A stretch of 5,128 nucleotides of DNA, from positions 1 to 5,128 of the forward strand of contig CANBTK010000217.1 in assembly GCA_947372365.1 (NCBI GenBank), in the 5' to 3' direction. Each line of letters begins with the position of its first letter. Positions within the stretch are counted from its first letter, which is position 1. The notes beneath the pieces were generated by a model. The model did not search any database. It worked only from the letters and a program-made list of their open reading frames with translations, and was not told where the DNA came from. Position numbers and translations under genes: made by a program. Positions 1-5,083 of this stretch are shown here, in pieces. The stretch is from Flavipsychrobacter stenotrophus. GTDB taxonomy: Bacteria > Bacteroidota > Bacteroidia > Chitinophagales > Chitinophagaceae.

Positions 1-68
1 AGATCCGCTAACAGGCGCATCTTACGGGGCGAGGTTGGATAATTTCTTAAACGGGCAACAGCTTCCAT
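1..68 (-). CDS. rplV: Second, tandem copy of 50S ribosomal protein L22 (uL22), 5' part only
   Basis: Reading the minus strand from the ATG at 66-68 gives 22 complete codons plus a CT- codon (leucine) before the window ends. All 23 residues ([20 protein letters not shown], then ADL) match the start of the complete rplV at 125-499. The DNA is not the same: codons 4, 5, 6, 8, 11, 13, 14, 15, 16, 19, 20 and 21 differ, every change being synonymous. The start lies 57 bases after the stop of the first copy and has an A-rich leader (AAAATAAAACAAA) like its neighbours. uL22 is an early-assembling 50S protein that lines the peptide exit tunnel. Seen: a second in-frame uL22 N-terminus where rpsC normally follows. 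Not seen: whether the copy is full length, since only about a fifth of a normal gene is present. It could be an intact paralogue, a truncated remnant, or another strain's gene joined by assembly. Confidence 0.85.
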   Translation of the reverse strand, partial: MEAVARLRNYPTSPRKMRLLAD

Positions 69-81
69 TTTGTTTTATTTT

Positions 82-103
82 AAACCCCAAACCCCGAAAG
101 GGG
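82..103 (-). other. Hairpin with repeated G tracts between the two rplV copies
   Basis: The 57-base spacer between the rplV copies contains CCCCGAAAGGGG (92-103), a perfect 4-bp G:C stem with a 4-base loop. Next to it is a tandem AAACCCC repeat (82-88 and 89-95). In the minus-strand transcript, one C4 tract (100-103) could pair with either of two G4 tracts (92-95 or 85-88), giving two alternative small hairpins just ahead of the second rplV start. There is no U run, so this is not a standard terminator. A role in translation or RNA processing is only a guess. Confidence 0.4.
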
Positions 104-124
104 AATTCTATGGAGTATATTTAA

Positions 125-499
125 TTAAGCTTCGGTTTGTTGAGTTACAGTGATTGGCGCACGGCTATCTACCATTATAGTAACATGGTTACTGCGCTTG
201 CGCACACGGTAAGCACGGCCTTGTGGTGCAGGGCGCATACGCTTAAGTACACGGCCGCCATCTACAAATATGGTACTTACATATAAATTGGCTTCTGCCA
301 GGTCCACACCTTCGTTTTTAATTCTCCAGTTGGCAATAGCACTCAGCAGCAACTTTTCCATTGCAACTGAAGGGTCTTTAGTGCTGAATTTCAAAGTGTT
401 CAGCGCATTTTCCACTTCCATGCCACGAATCAAATCAGCCAAAAGGCGCATTTTGCGTGGTGAGGTAGGATAATTTCGTAAGCGAGCTACAGCTTCCAT
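125..499 (-). CDS. rplV: 50S ribosomal protein L22 (uL22), complete copy
   Basis: This 124-residue protein is recognisable as uL22 from its N-terminal [18 protein letters not shown] (residues 9-26), the central helix [16 protein letters not shown] (49-64) and the tunnel-lining beta-hairpin around [20 protein letters not shown] (86-105). uL22 binds 23S rRNA domains, is needed early in 50S assembly, and its hairpin reaches the peptide exit tunnel near the macrolide site. It is slightly longer than the E. coli protein (110 residues) because of a C-terminal tail ending in TVTQQTEA. The ATG at 497-499 is preceded by an A-rich leader with no Shine-Dalgarno site, which is normal for this phylum. It lies 110 bases after rpsS in standard S10 operon order. 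What is unusual is that a second uL22 start follows at base 68 in place of the expected rpsC. Confidence 0.97.
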   Translation of the reverse strand: MEAVARLRNYPTSPRKMRLLADLIRGMEVENALNTLKFSTKDPSVAMEKLLLSAIANWRIKNEGVDLAEANLYVSTIFVDGGRVLKRMRPAPQGRAYRVRKRSNHVTIMVDSRAPITVTQQTEA

Positions 500-516
500 T
501 TATTTTCGATTTTTTA

Positions 517-601
517 TTGGCACCGCATGATTGCTCCTGCTAACTGCCAAAAACTATTAAACTTTATTTCTTGTCCTTTACACAACCGGGCTAAGCCCTG
601 G
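517..601 (-). other. rpsS-rplV spacer with two inverted repeats
   Basis: The 110-base gap (500-609) is long for neighbouring ribosomal genes. Just after the rpsS stop, the minus strand reads CCAGGGCTTAGCCCGG (586-601): a GGGC/GCCC stem with a TTA loop, extended by CC/GG with one bulged A. Nearer rplV is a weaker inverted repeat, TTGGCA/TGCCAA (517-522 and 545-550, 22-base loop). Neither is followed by a convincing U run in the transcript. I read them as possible processing or mRNA-stability elements; no function is shown. Confidence 0.35.
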
Positions 602-609
602 CTACGTTA

Positions 610-879
610 TTATTGTTTGCTGCCGCTATGGCCCCTGAAGTTACGGGTAGGGGCGAACTCACCTAACTTGTGGCCCACCATATACTCAGTAACATATACA
701 GGTATAAACTTGTTGCCATTATGTACAGCGAACGTAACACCTACGAAATCAGGAGTAATTGTGCTACGGCGGCTCCAGGTTTTTACAACACCTTTCTTCA
801 CCTTGCCATCATTTACAGCGGTAACTTTTTTCTCCAGTTTCGCGTCTACGTAAGGACCTTTACTTATTGAACGAGCCAT
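610..879 (-). CDS. rpsS: 30S ribosomal protein S19 (uS19)
   Basis: The protein has 89 residues, the usual S19 size. It shows the family landmarks [12 protein letters not shown] (1-12), [17 protein letters not shown] (31-47) and the signature block [21 protein letters not shown] (53-73), followed by [13 protein letters not shown]19 sits in the head of the 30S subunit with S13 and helps contact the 50S subunit and the A-site region. The ATG at 877-879 is preceded by AAAAAAATAGGTCAATAAA; the AGG there is at best a weak Shine-Dalgarno. It lies 79 bases after rplB and 110 bases before rplV, in canonical order. Nothing is missing or odd in the protein. Confidence 0.97.
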   Translation of the reverse strand: MARSISKGPYVDAKLEKKVTAVNDGKVKKGVVKTWSRRSTITPDFVGVTFAVHNGNKFIPVYVTEYMVGHKLGEFAPTRNFRGHSGSKQ

Positions 880-909
880 TTTATTGACCTATTTTTTTAT
901 TTATGATTG

Positions 910-931
910 TTGATTGAAATTTCTCAATCAA
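910..931 (-). other. Small AT-rich hairpin in the rplB-rpsS spacer
   Basis: TTGATTG (910-916) and CAATCAA (925-931) form a perfect 7-bp inverted repeat with an 8-base loop, inside the 79-base gap between rplB and rpsS. The stem is AT-rich, so it would be only moderately stable. It could shape the rpsS leader or be a chance repeat in AT-rich DNA. Confidence 0.35.
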
Positions 932-958
932 ATTACTATTTTAAATTGTTGCTACGGC

Positions 959-1792
959 TTACAGTTTCTTACCGTTCCTGCGTTGTATGATCAACTTGTT
1001 AGTTGACTTAGTCCTGCTGCGTGTCTTTTCGCCCTTAGCGTATTTACCCTTACGGCTACGTGGGTGCCCGCCAGAAGAGCGGCCTTCACCACCACCCATC
1101 GGGTGATCTACCGGGTTCATCGCTACACCACGGTTACGTGGTTTGATGCCTTTCCAACGGTTACGGCCTGCTTTACCCATTGACTGGAGTGCGTGGTCGC
1201 TGTTAGAAACAATACCTACAGTAGCCATACAAGTGCTTAACACTTTGCGCAACTCGCCGCTAGGCATTTTAAGTACACAATATTTTTCTTCTTTTGCATT
1301 CAGCTGAGCATAAGTACCCGCAGAGCGAGCTAATGCACCACCTTTGCCAGGCTGTAATTCGATATTGTGAACTACAGTACCCAATGGCATATTTTTAAGC
1401 AAAAGGGCATTACCAACTTCAGGAGGAACTGCAGCACCACTTATTACAGAGGTACCTACCTGTATGCCCTGAGGGGCAATAATATAACGCTTTTCACCAT
1501 CAATATAATGAAGAAGGGCGATGAAAGCTGTACGGTTAGGATCGTATTCAATGGTCTTAACAGTAGCCTTGATATCACTTTTGTTACGCTTAAAATCAAC
1601 AAGGCGGTATTGGGTTTTGTTACCACCACCTATGTAGCGCATTGCACGGCGGCCCTGAAAGTTACGGCCACCAGTACCATGTTGATGCTCCAATAAGCTT
1701 TTCTCAGGCACGTTAGTGGTAATTTCCGCATAAGCGTTACCAATTCTCCAGCGTGTTCCGGCCGTTACCGGTTTGTATTTACGTAATGCCAT
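959..1792 (-). CDS. rplB: 50S ribosomal protein L2 (uL2)
   Basis: This is a full-length uL2 of 277 residues, close to the usual 270-280. Visible landmarks in order are [17 protein letters not shown] (41-57), [10 protein letters not shown] (62-71), [15 protein letters not shown] (82-96), [20 protein letters not shown] (145-164), [10 protein letters not shown] (206-215) and [15 protein letters not shown] (224-238), then a basic C-terminal tail. uL2 binds 23S rRNA at the subunit interface and supports subunit joining and peptidyl transfer; His230 lies in the DHP motif needed for that role. E. coli has His after DHP where this protein has Met232; to my knowledge [10 protein letters not shown] is the ordinary Bacteroidota form, so I do not treat it as a defect. 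The start at 1790-1792 has an AAATAGAAATAAAA leader. It follows rplW by 74 bases. Confidence 0.98.
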   Translation of the reverse strand: MALRKYKPVTAGTRWRIGNAYAEITTNVPEKSLLEHQHGTGGRNFQGRRAMRYIGGGNKTQYRLVDFKRNKSDIKATVKTIEYDPNRTAFIALLHYIDGEKRYIIAPQGIQVGTSVISGAAVPPEVGNALLLKNMPLGTVVHNIELQPGKGGALARSAGTYAQLNAKEEKYCVLKMPSGELRKVLSTCMATVGIVSNSDHALQSMGKAGRNRWKGIKPRNRGVAMNPVDHPMGGGEGRSSGGHPRSRKGKYAKGEKTRSRTKSTNKLIIQRRNGKKL

Positions 1793-1814
1793 TTTTATTT
1801 CTATTTGCGATTGA

Positions 1815-1829
1815 TGTACTTAACGTACA
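1815..1829 (-). other. Short inverted repeat in the rplW-rplB spacer
   Basis: TGTAC (1815-1819) and GTACA (1825-1829) are 5-bp inverted arms with a 5-base loop, within the 74 bases between rplW and rplB. The stem is short and could easily be chance. It is listed because most spacers in this operon carry some small hairpin. Confidence 0.2.
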
Positions 1830-1866
1830 ACCACCCCATTTAAATATTTTAGTTAAAATCTTTCAA

Positions 1867-2166
1867 TTAGCCCTGAGCAAACAAATCAATTGTATCACCC
1901 TCTACAAGCGAAACAATCGCTTTCTTGTAAGATGGCTTCCTGCCTGATAAGAAACCAGCCTTTGTATAGCGGGTCTTATTTTTAGCCGGAACAACTACAG
2001 TATTTACATCGTTAACCTTAACTCCGTAAAACTCTTCAACAGCCTTTTTAATTTCCAGCTTATTAGCTGCGTGGCCTACAACAAATGTGTAGCGGCCGCT
2101 GCGCTCCATCTGGCGATTTACCTTCTCGGTAATTACCGGCCTTACCAACACTTCTGAAAGTCTCAT
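1867..2166 (-). CDS. rplW: 50S ribosomal protein L23 (uL23)
   Basis: The 99-residue length is typical of bacterial L23. It carries the N-terminal VLVRPVITEKVNRQMERSG (6-24), the core YTFVVGHAANKLEIKKAVEEF (26-46; A33-N35 then KLEIKKAVEEFYGVKV) and the basic extended loop KNKTRYTKAGFLSGRKPSYK (62-81). uL23 binds 23S rRNA at the tunnel exit and is the docking site for trigger factor and the signal recognition particle. It sits between rplD (84 bases upstream) and rplB, the standard order. The ATG at 2164-2166 is preceded by an A-rich leader (AAAAAATAAAATTTACGAAA). No anomaly is visible. Confidence 0.97.
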   Translation of the reverse strand: MRLSEVLVRPVITEKVNRQMERSGRYTFVVGHAANKLEIKKAVEEFYGVKVNDVNTVVVPAKNKTRYTKAGFLSGRKPSYKKAIVSLVEGDTIDLFAQG

Positions 2167-2186
2167 TTTCGTAAATTTTATTTTTT

Positions 2187-2200
2187 AGCCGTAAGCCGTA
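2187..2200. repeat. Tandem 7-base repeat in the rplD-rplW spacer
   Basis: AGCCGTA occurs twice head to tail (2187-2193, 2194-2200), followed by AG, in the 84-base gap between rplD and rplW. In the transcript it reads CTTACGGCTTACGGCT just ahead of the A-rich rplW leader. It is a two-unit repeat of unknown importance; slippage could change its copy number. Confidence 0.4.
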
Positions 2201-2250
2201 AGTATAAAACCAACATCCTTACTATAATCTGCTGTTACCAGCTTTTACTT

Positions 2251-2895
2251 TTATGCTTCTTCTACTACAGTAACGTCTTCTTCTGTAAACATCTTAGCTA
2301 CTGACTCCATGAACACGATAACATTAGTGTGAGTAATATCGTAAGTATTCATATCGCTGAGCATAACTGTCTTCGTGTTTGGCACGTTACGGCTGCTGAG
2401 GTAGATGTTGCTGTTGTACTCAGGGATAACAACCATTGACTTACGGTTGTCGCCGCGAAGCGCATCCAGTACCGCTATATAATCTTTAGTTTTAGGAGCG
2501 TCCATTTTCAGGTCTTCTACTATCACTATCTTATTTTCGCGGGCCTTGAAAGCTAAAGCACTCATCTTAGCCAGGTCTTTCACCTTACGGTTAAGCTTGA
2601 AGCCATAAAGGTGGGGAACTGGGCCGTTAACGGCACCACCGCCTTTATACAATGGGTTACGGATATTACCTTTACGGGAACCACCAGTACCTTTTTGCTT
2701 GTGCAGCTTCTTTGAAGAGCCATGCACTTCAGCACGGGTCTTTGATTTGTGCGTACCCTGGCGCTGAGCAGCCAGATATTGTTTTACTGCTAAGTAAATA
2801 CAATGTTCGTTAGGCTCAATGGCGAATATGTCATCCGGCAATTCTACCGAACGGCCTGTCTTTGCACCTTTACTATTTAAAACGTCAACTTGCAT
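2251..2895 (-). CDS. rplD: 50S ribosomal protein L4 (uL4)
   Basis: The protein has 214 residues, slightly above the E. coli length of 201. The long tunnel-reaching loop spans about residues 50-100 and shows KTRAEVHGSSKKLHKQKGTG (52-71) and the glycine-rich GGGAVNGP (85-92). After it come the helical core KVKDLAKMSALAFKARENK (104-122) and the C-terminal half with EDLKMDAPKTKD. uL4 is an early 50S assembly protein that helps form the exit-tunnel constriction with uL22. In E. coli it also represses the S10 operon by binding its leader; whether that happens in Bacteroidota cannot be told here. It starts only 7 bases after the rplC stop (ATG at 2893-2895), so the two genes are probably translationally coupled. 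The tip NGPVPHLYGFK differs from the GPxPRDY form I would expect in relatives, which I take as lineage variation. Confidence 0.96.
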   Translation of the reverse strand: MQVDVLNSKGAKTGRSVELPDDIFAIEPNEHCIYLAVKQYLAAQRQGTHKSKTRAEVHGSSKKLHKQKGTGGSRKGNIRNPLYKGGGAVNGPVPHLYGFKLNRKVKDLAKMSALAFKARENKIVIVEDLKMDAPKTKDYIAVLDALRGDNRKSMVVIPEYNSNIYLSSRNVPNTKTVMLSDMNTYDITHTNVIVFMESVAKMFTEEDVTVVEEA

Positions 2896-2902
2896 GACTA
2901 AA

Positions 2903-3520
2903 TTAATTCTGAATTAAAACAATAGAACCATTACTCCCCGGCACTGAACCGCTGATCAAAATATAATTTTTCTCTGGGAATACTTTTACAACCCTTAAAG
3001 CTTTCACCTTAACACTTTCCTGACCCATACGGCCTGCCATACGCATGCCTTTGAATACACGGCTAGGGTAAGACGAGCCACCAATAGAACCTGGTGCACG
3101 TGAACGGTCATGCTGGCCATGGGTTGCTTCACCCACACCGCTGAACCCGTGGCGCTTAACAACACCCTGGAAACCTTTACCTTTGGTGGTGCCGATAACG
3201 CTTACCTTTTCACCTTCAGTAAATATTTCACAAGTAATGTTTTCACCAACTTGTTTATTAATAGAGCAATTTCTAAGTTCTTTTACAACACGTTTAGGAG
3301 TCGTGTTAGCTTTCGCGAAGTGATTGATAAGCGCTTTAGGAGTGTTTTTCTCCTTAGCCTCACCAAATGCGATTTGAAGAGATTCGTAACCGTCGGTATC
3401 CACGGTTTTCTTTTGAGTAACTACACAAGGCCCAGCTTCGATAATGGTACAAGCAGTCTGCTTGCCATTGGGTTCGAAAATACTGGTCATGCCAATTTTT
3501 TTACCAATAATACCTTTCAT
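2903..3520 (-). CDS. rplC: 50S ribosomal protein L3 (uL3)
   Basis: The protein has 205 residues, the normal L3 size. Landmarks are [19 protein letters not shown] (1-19), the signature region [17 protein letters not shown] (112-128), and [14 protein letters not shown] (134-147) leading into [16 protein letters not shown] (151-166). uL3 is one of the first proteins to bind 23S rRNA and its central extension reaches close to the peptidyl transferase centre. In E. coli the region after GSIG carries a glutamine methylated by PrmB; here it reads GSSYPS with no glutamine, so that modification is not expected. The ATG at 3518-3520 has an A-rich leader (AAAACATAATAATA). The upstream gap to rpsJ is 137 bases, the longest spacer inside the operon; rplD follows after 7 bases. 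Confidence 0.97.
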   Translation of the reverse strand: MKGIIGKKIGMTSIFEPNGKQTACTIIEAGPCVVTQKKTVDTDGYESLQIAFGEAKEKNTPKALINHFAKANTTPKRVVKELRNCSINKQVGENITCEIFTEGEKVSVIGTTKGKGFQGVVKRHGFSGVGEATHGQHDRSRAPGSIGGSSYPSRVFKGMRMAGRMGQESVKVKALRVVKVFPEKNYILISGSVPGSNGSIVLIQN

Positions 3521-3543
3521 TATTATTATGTTTTAGCCAAGAG

Positions 3544-3569
3544 CCTGGTGCCTGCTTATGCGGGCCAGG
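3544..3569. other. GC-rich hairpin in the rpsJ-rplC spacer
   Basis: CCTGG (3544-3548) and CCAGG (3565-3569) are perfect 5-bp arms. Inside them CCTGC (3551-3555) and GCGGG (3560-3564) extend the stem around a TTAT loop, with TG (3549-3550) bulged. The inner pairing is complete on plus-strand RNA (one G.U pair) but has a C.A mismatch on the operon's own strand. On the plus strand it is followed by ATTAACGTTTTTT, so it could work as a weak antisense-direction terminator. It may equally be a decayed repeat element. Confidence 0.35.
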
Positions 3570-3624
3570 ATTAACGTTTTTTCAATTTATTAAAGAACTA
3601 AGCACTTAAATTTCAACTACTTGC

Positions 3625-3641
3625 CCACTTTATAAAAGCGG
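3625..3641 (-). other. Hairpin just after rpsJ
   Basis: On the operon strand this reads CCGCTTTTATAAAGTGG: a 7-bp stem (CCGCTTT with AAAGTGG, one G.U wobble) around a TAT loop, starting 17 bases after the rpsJ stop. On the opposite strand the wobble becomes a C.A mismatch, so the structure favours the operon mRNA. It has no following U run, so transcript protection or processing between rpsJ and rplC fits better than termination. Confidence 0.35.
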
Positions 3642-3657
3642 TTGGGAGTATTGGTTA

Positions 3658-3963
3658 TCATGCCTTAATTTCAACCTCAACACCACTTGGCAGATCTAAC
3701 TTCGATAATGCATCAACAGTACGCGAAGAAGAAGTGTAGATGTCCAACAGGCGCTTGTGAGTGCACAACTGGAACTGCTCACGTGACTTCTTGTTTACGT
3801 GCGGAGAACGCAATACGGTAAAGATCTTCTTTTCTGTTGGCAACGGAATAGGGCCTGTAACCACTGCTCCTGTGTTGCGCACCGTCTTAACGATTTTATC
3901 AGCTGACTTGTCAACTAAGTTGTGATCGTAAGATTTTAGCTTTATTCTGATACGCTGTGACAT
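3658..3963 (-). CDS. rpsJ: 30S ribosomal protein S10 (uS10, NusE)
   Basis: The 101-residue protein matches S10 (usually 100-105) from end to end: [18 protein letters not shown] (1-18), the loop [20 protein letters not shown] (32-51) and the signature [20 protein letters not shown] (52-71) followed by LLDIY. S10 binds in the 30S head. With NusB it also forms part of the antitermination complex for ribosomal RNA transcription, and it can contact NusG. It is the first gene of the S10 operon. The ATG at 3961-3963 lies about 35 bases downstream of the predicted start site of the proximal promoter (4004-4033). Its stop is TGA at 3658-3660. Unlike the layout common in Bacteroidota, fusA is not directly upstream. 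Confidence 0.98.
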   Translation of the reverse strand: MSQRIRIKLKSYDHNLVDKSADKIVKTVRNTGAVVTGPIPLPTEKKIFTVLRSPHVNKKSREQFQLCTHKRLLDIYTSSSRTVDALSKLDLPSGVEVEIKA

Positions 3964-4003
3964 ACTTTATAAATATCTTCTTTTCCCTAAAAATTTGGGA
4001 CTG

Positions 4004-4033
4004 CAAAGGTAATGATTGTTTTTGATTGAACAA
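4004..4033 (-). promoter_or_regulatory. Proximal promoter of the S10 operon (Bacteroidota type)
   Basis: On the minus strand TACCTTTG (4011-4004) matches the Bacteroidota -7 consensus TAnnTTTG exactly. A TTG (4033-4031) lies 19 bases upstream, fitting the -33 element. The predicted transcription start is near 3997-4000, giving an rpsJ leader of about 35 bases. The surrounding DNA is strongly AT-rich, as expected for a strong ribosomal promoter. Motif match and position agree; there is no experimental evidence. Confidence 0.75.
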
Positions 4034-4140
4034 CTATTTTTAAAGAAAGTTTTAAAATGTTTTTGCTAAGGATGGAAATTAGCACTGATTTTAACATTTT
4101 TACGACTGAAATTAACCCTTTGGCTGTCCGTGAAGGGGTG

Positions 4141-4189
4141 CAAATGTACAACAAAAAACAATGCTGGCGCAGCTTATTTTTATAAAAAT
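4141..4189 (-). promoter_or_regulatory. Possible distal promoter with an upstream AT palindrome
   Basis: TACATTTG on the minus strand (4148-4141) is a second exact TAnnTTTG match, 137 bases upstream of the proximal -7 box. I find no clear TTG at the -33 position (about 4166-4172). About 28 bases upstream of the box lies ATTTTTATAAAAAT (4176-4189), a perfect 14-base palindrome that could act as an AT-rich upstream element or simply reflect base composition. Use of this promoter would give an rpsJ leader of about 170 bases, long enough for leader-based control. Confidence 0.4.
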
Positions 4190-4244
4190 GCGAATGATTT
4201 TGCTTACAAAAGTGCGCATTTGCATATCCCCAACATCCCAATTA

Positions 4245-4844
4245 TTAATCTTTACTCCCTCGGATGTGTACAAATGGCGCACCTGAGCGGCCGGACACTA
4301 TTTGCAACCACTTATGTAGGGTTTCATGGCCCGAAACAACAATCCGTTGCCCATCTTTTGTCGTAATCCAAAAATTATGCAAAGGCTCCGAAACTGTGGA
4401 ATCTTGGTTAGAACCAAAGTATTCATAATCAACTATTTGCATAACGTTTTTATAGAAGATGGTATGCGGAAGCGAGGCAGAATCTTTGTAATAAACACTG
4501 TCCTTTTTCAATAACGTTATATTTGAAAGGCCGTAGATGAAAAATAGAACGCCGGCTATCGAAAATCTCTTGAAAAACCACCTGCCTAACGCCAGGTTAT
4601 CAATCTTATCTTCAACACTGATAAATTCAAGGACAGACTTATACTCAAACGGATAAAATACTCGTAAAACAACGATGGAAAGCATTGGAAAGCAGAATCC
4701 AAAATCAAAAATACACGCATTTATTACCTCTGAGCCAACTGAATTCAGGAAATAGATATCATCCCCCTTTAATTCATCCCATACAAAAACATTCAGTTGA
4801 TGAATGCCAAAGTACAAGGGGCCAATCAATACCCCCATAAACAC
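4245..4844 (-). CDS. Unrecognised membrane protein, probably missing its true N-terminus
   Basis: I do not recognise this family. From the GTG at 4842-4844 the frame gives 199 residues (the next start is ATG at 4836-4838). Hydrophobic segments are at about 1-16, 39-60 and 93-112. The remainder (113-199) is polar and ends with a probable soluble domain containing FWITTKDGQRIVVSGHETLH (158-177). The first membrane segment looks cut: in-frame codons directly upstream (4845-4871) encode RAPFWILAL, which completes a normal helix, but they include no ATG, GTG or TTG and are preceded by a TAG at 4872-4874. The true start is therefore either an unusual codon or lies beyond the TAG. The gene ends 281 bases before rpsJ, which has its own promoter, so there is no sign of shared function. 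It is probably a real or recently real gene, as it is the only long open frame here and its hydrophobic pattern is coherent. Confidence 0.6.
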   Translation of the reverse strand: MFMGVLIGPLYFGIHQLNVFVWDELKGDDIYFLNSVGSEVINACIFDFGFCFPMLSIVVLRVFYPFEYKSVLEFISVEDKIDNLALGRWFFKRFSIAGVLFFIYGLSNITLLKKDSVYYKDSASLPHTIFYKNVMQIVDYEYFGSNQDSTVSEPLHNFWITTKDGQRIVVSGHETLHKWLQIVSGRSGAPFVHIRGSKD

Positions 4845-4871
4845 AAGTGCAAGAATCCAGAAAGGAGCCCT

Positions 4872-4994
4872 CTATTTACTTGCTAGTATTGAATATCTTG
4901 AAAATTGGTCGGAAGTATAATCCCCCATTACCCGATGATAGGAGAATTTACCCTTAACCCACCCTACGGCGCCCAAAACAATGTCTCCTTGCAT
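4872..4994 (-). other. In-frame upstream part of the membrane protein gene, ending in TAG
   Basis: In the same frame as the membrane protein, an ATG at 4992-4994 starts 40 codons (MQGDIVLGAVGWVKGK through FSRYSILASK) that end in TAG at 4872-4874. The frame is open further back to another TAG at 5037-5039, 54 codons in all, while both other minus-strand frames close quickly. Joined across the TAG the product would be about 250 residues, with a cytoplasmic N-terminus running into transmembrane helix 1. That supports a nonsense mutation in a once longer gene. The ATG lies only 12 bases after the terminator U tract, which leaves little room for a promoter. A chance open stretch of this length cannot be excluded. 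Confidence 0.4.
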
Positions 4995-4996
4995 AG

Positions 4997-5032
4997 ATAG
5001 CTTCGCAAAAAAATTAAACGGGTAGAAGCTAT
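4997..5032. repeat. Inverted repeat overlapping the terminator
   Basis: ATAGCTTC (4997-5004) and GAAGCTAT (5025-5032) are perfect 8-base inverted arms with a 20-base loop. The right arm lies mainly in the loop of the terminator hairpin (5019-5043), so the two structures cannot form together in one RNA. That layout resembles an antiterminator/terminator pair, but it could be coincidental. Confidence 0.35.
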
Positions 5033-5043
5033 GCCCCTACCCG
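5007..5043 (-). terminator. Intrinsic terminator, minus strand
   Basis: On the minus strand a perfect 7-bp GC-rich stem, CGGGTAG/CTACCCG (5043-5037 and 5025-5019), encloses an 11-base loop and is followed at once by TTTAATTTTTTT (5018-5007). This is the classic stem plus U tract. It lies 41 bases after the stop of the partial reading frame at the right edge, so it probably ends that upstream gene's transcript. Confidence 0.7.
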
Positions 5044-5083
5044 CCTTGAAGAATCAATTCACCATTTACCACTAACCATTAAA

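Noticed and set aside
1..68. The second rplV start as a simple duplicated-read or assembly-repeat artefact.
   Set aside because: Twelve synonymous codon differences rule out copying of the same sequence; only a chimeric join of different genomes remains as an artefact explanation, and it is discussed in the finding.
82..95. GGGGTTTGGGGTTT on the minus strand as a telomere-like or G-quadruplex element.
   Set aside because: There are only two G4 tracts on that strand, which cannot make an intramolecular quadruplex; pairing with the nearby C4 tract is more likely.
1079..1114. Met instead of His after DHP in L2 as a possible functional loss.
   Set aside because: The essential DHP histidine is present, and the [10 protein letters not shown] form is, to my knowledge, normal in Bacteroidota.
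3110..3574. A 154-codon plus-strand open frame opposite rplC.
   Set aside because: It is antisense to a certain ribosomal gene and its sequence is what the complementary codons would give; the same holds for plus-strand frames opposite rplV, rpsS, rplB and the membrane gene.
3987..4241. An 84-codon minus-strand open frame between the membrane gene and rpsJ.
   Set aside because: It overlaps both predicted promoters, has low-complexity AT-driven composition and no recognisable motif; it is best read as non-coding regulatory DNA.
4130..4366. A 78-codon plus-strand open frame across the distal promoter region.
   Set aside because: It runs into the opposite strand of the membrane protein gene, has no supporting start context and no recognisable protein features.
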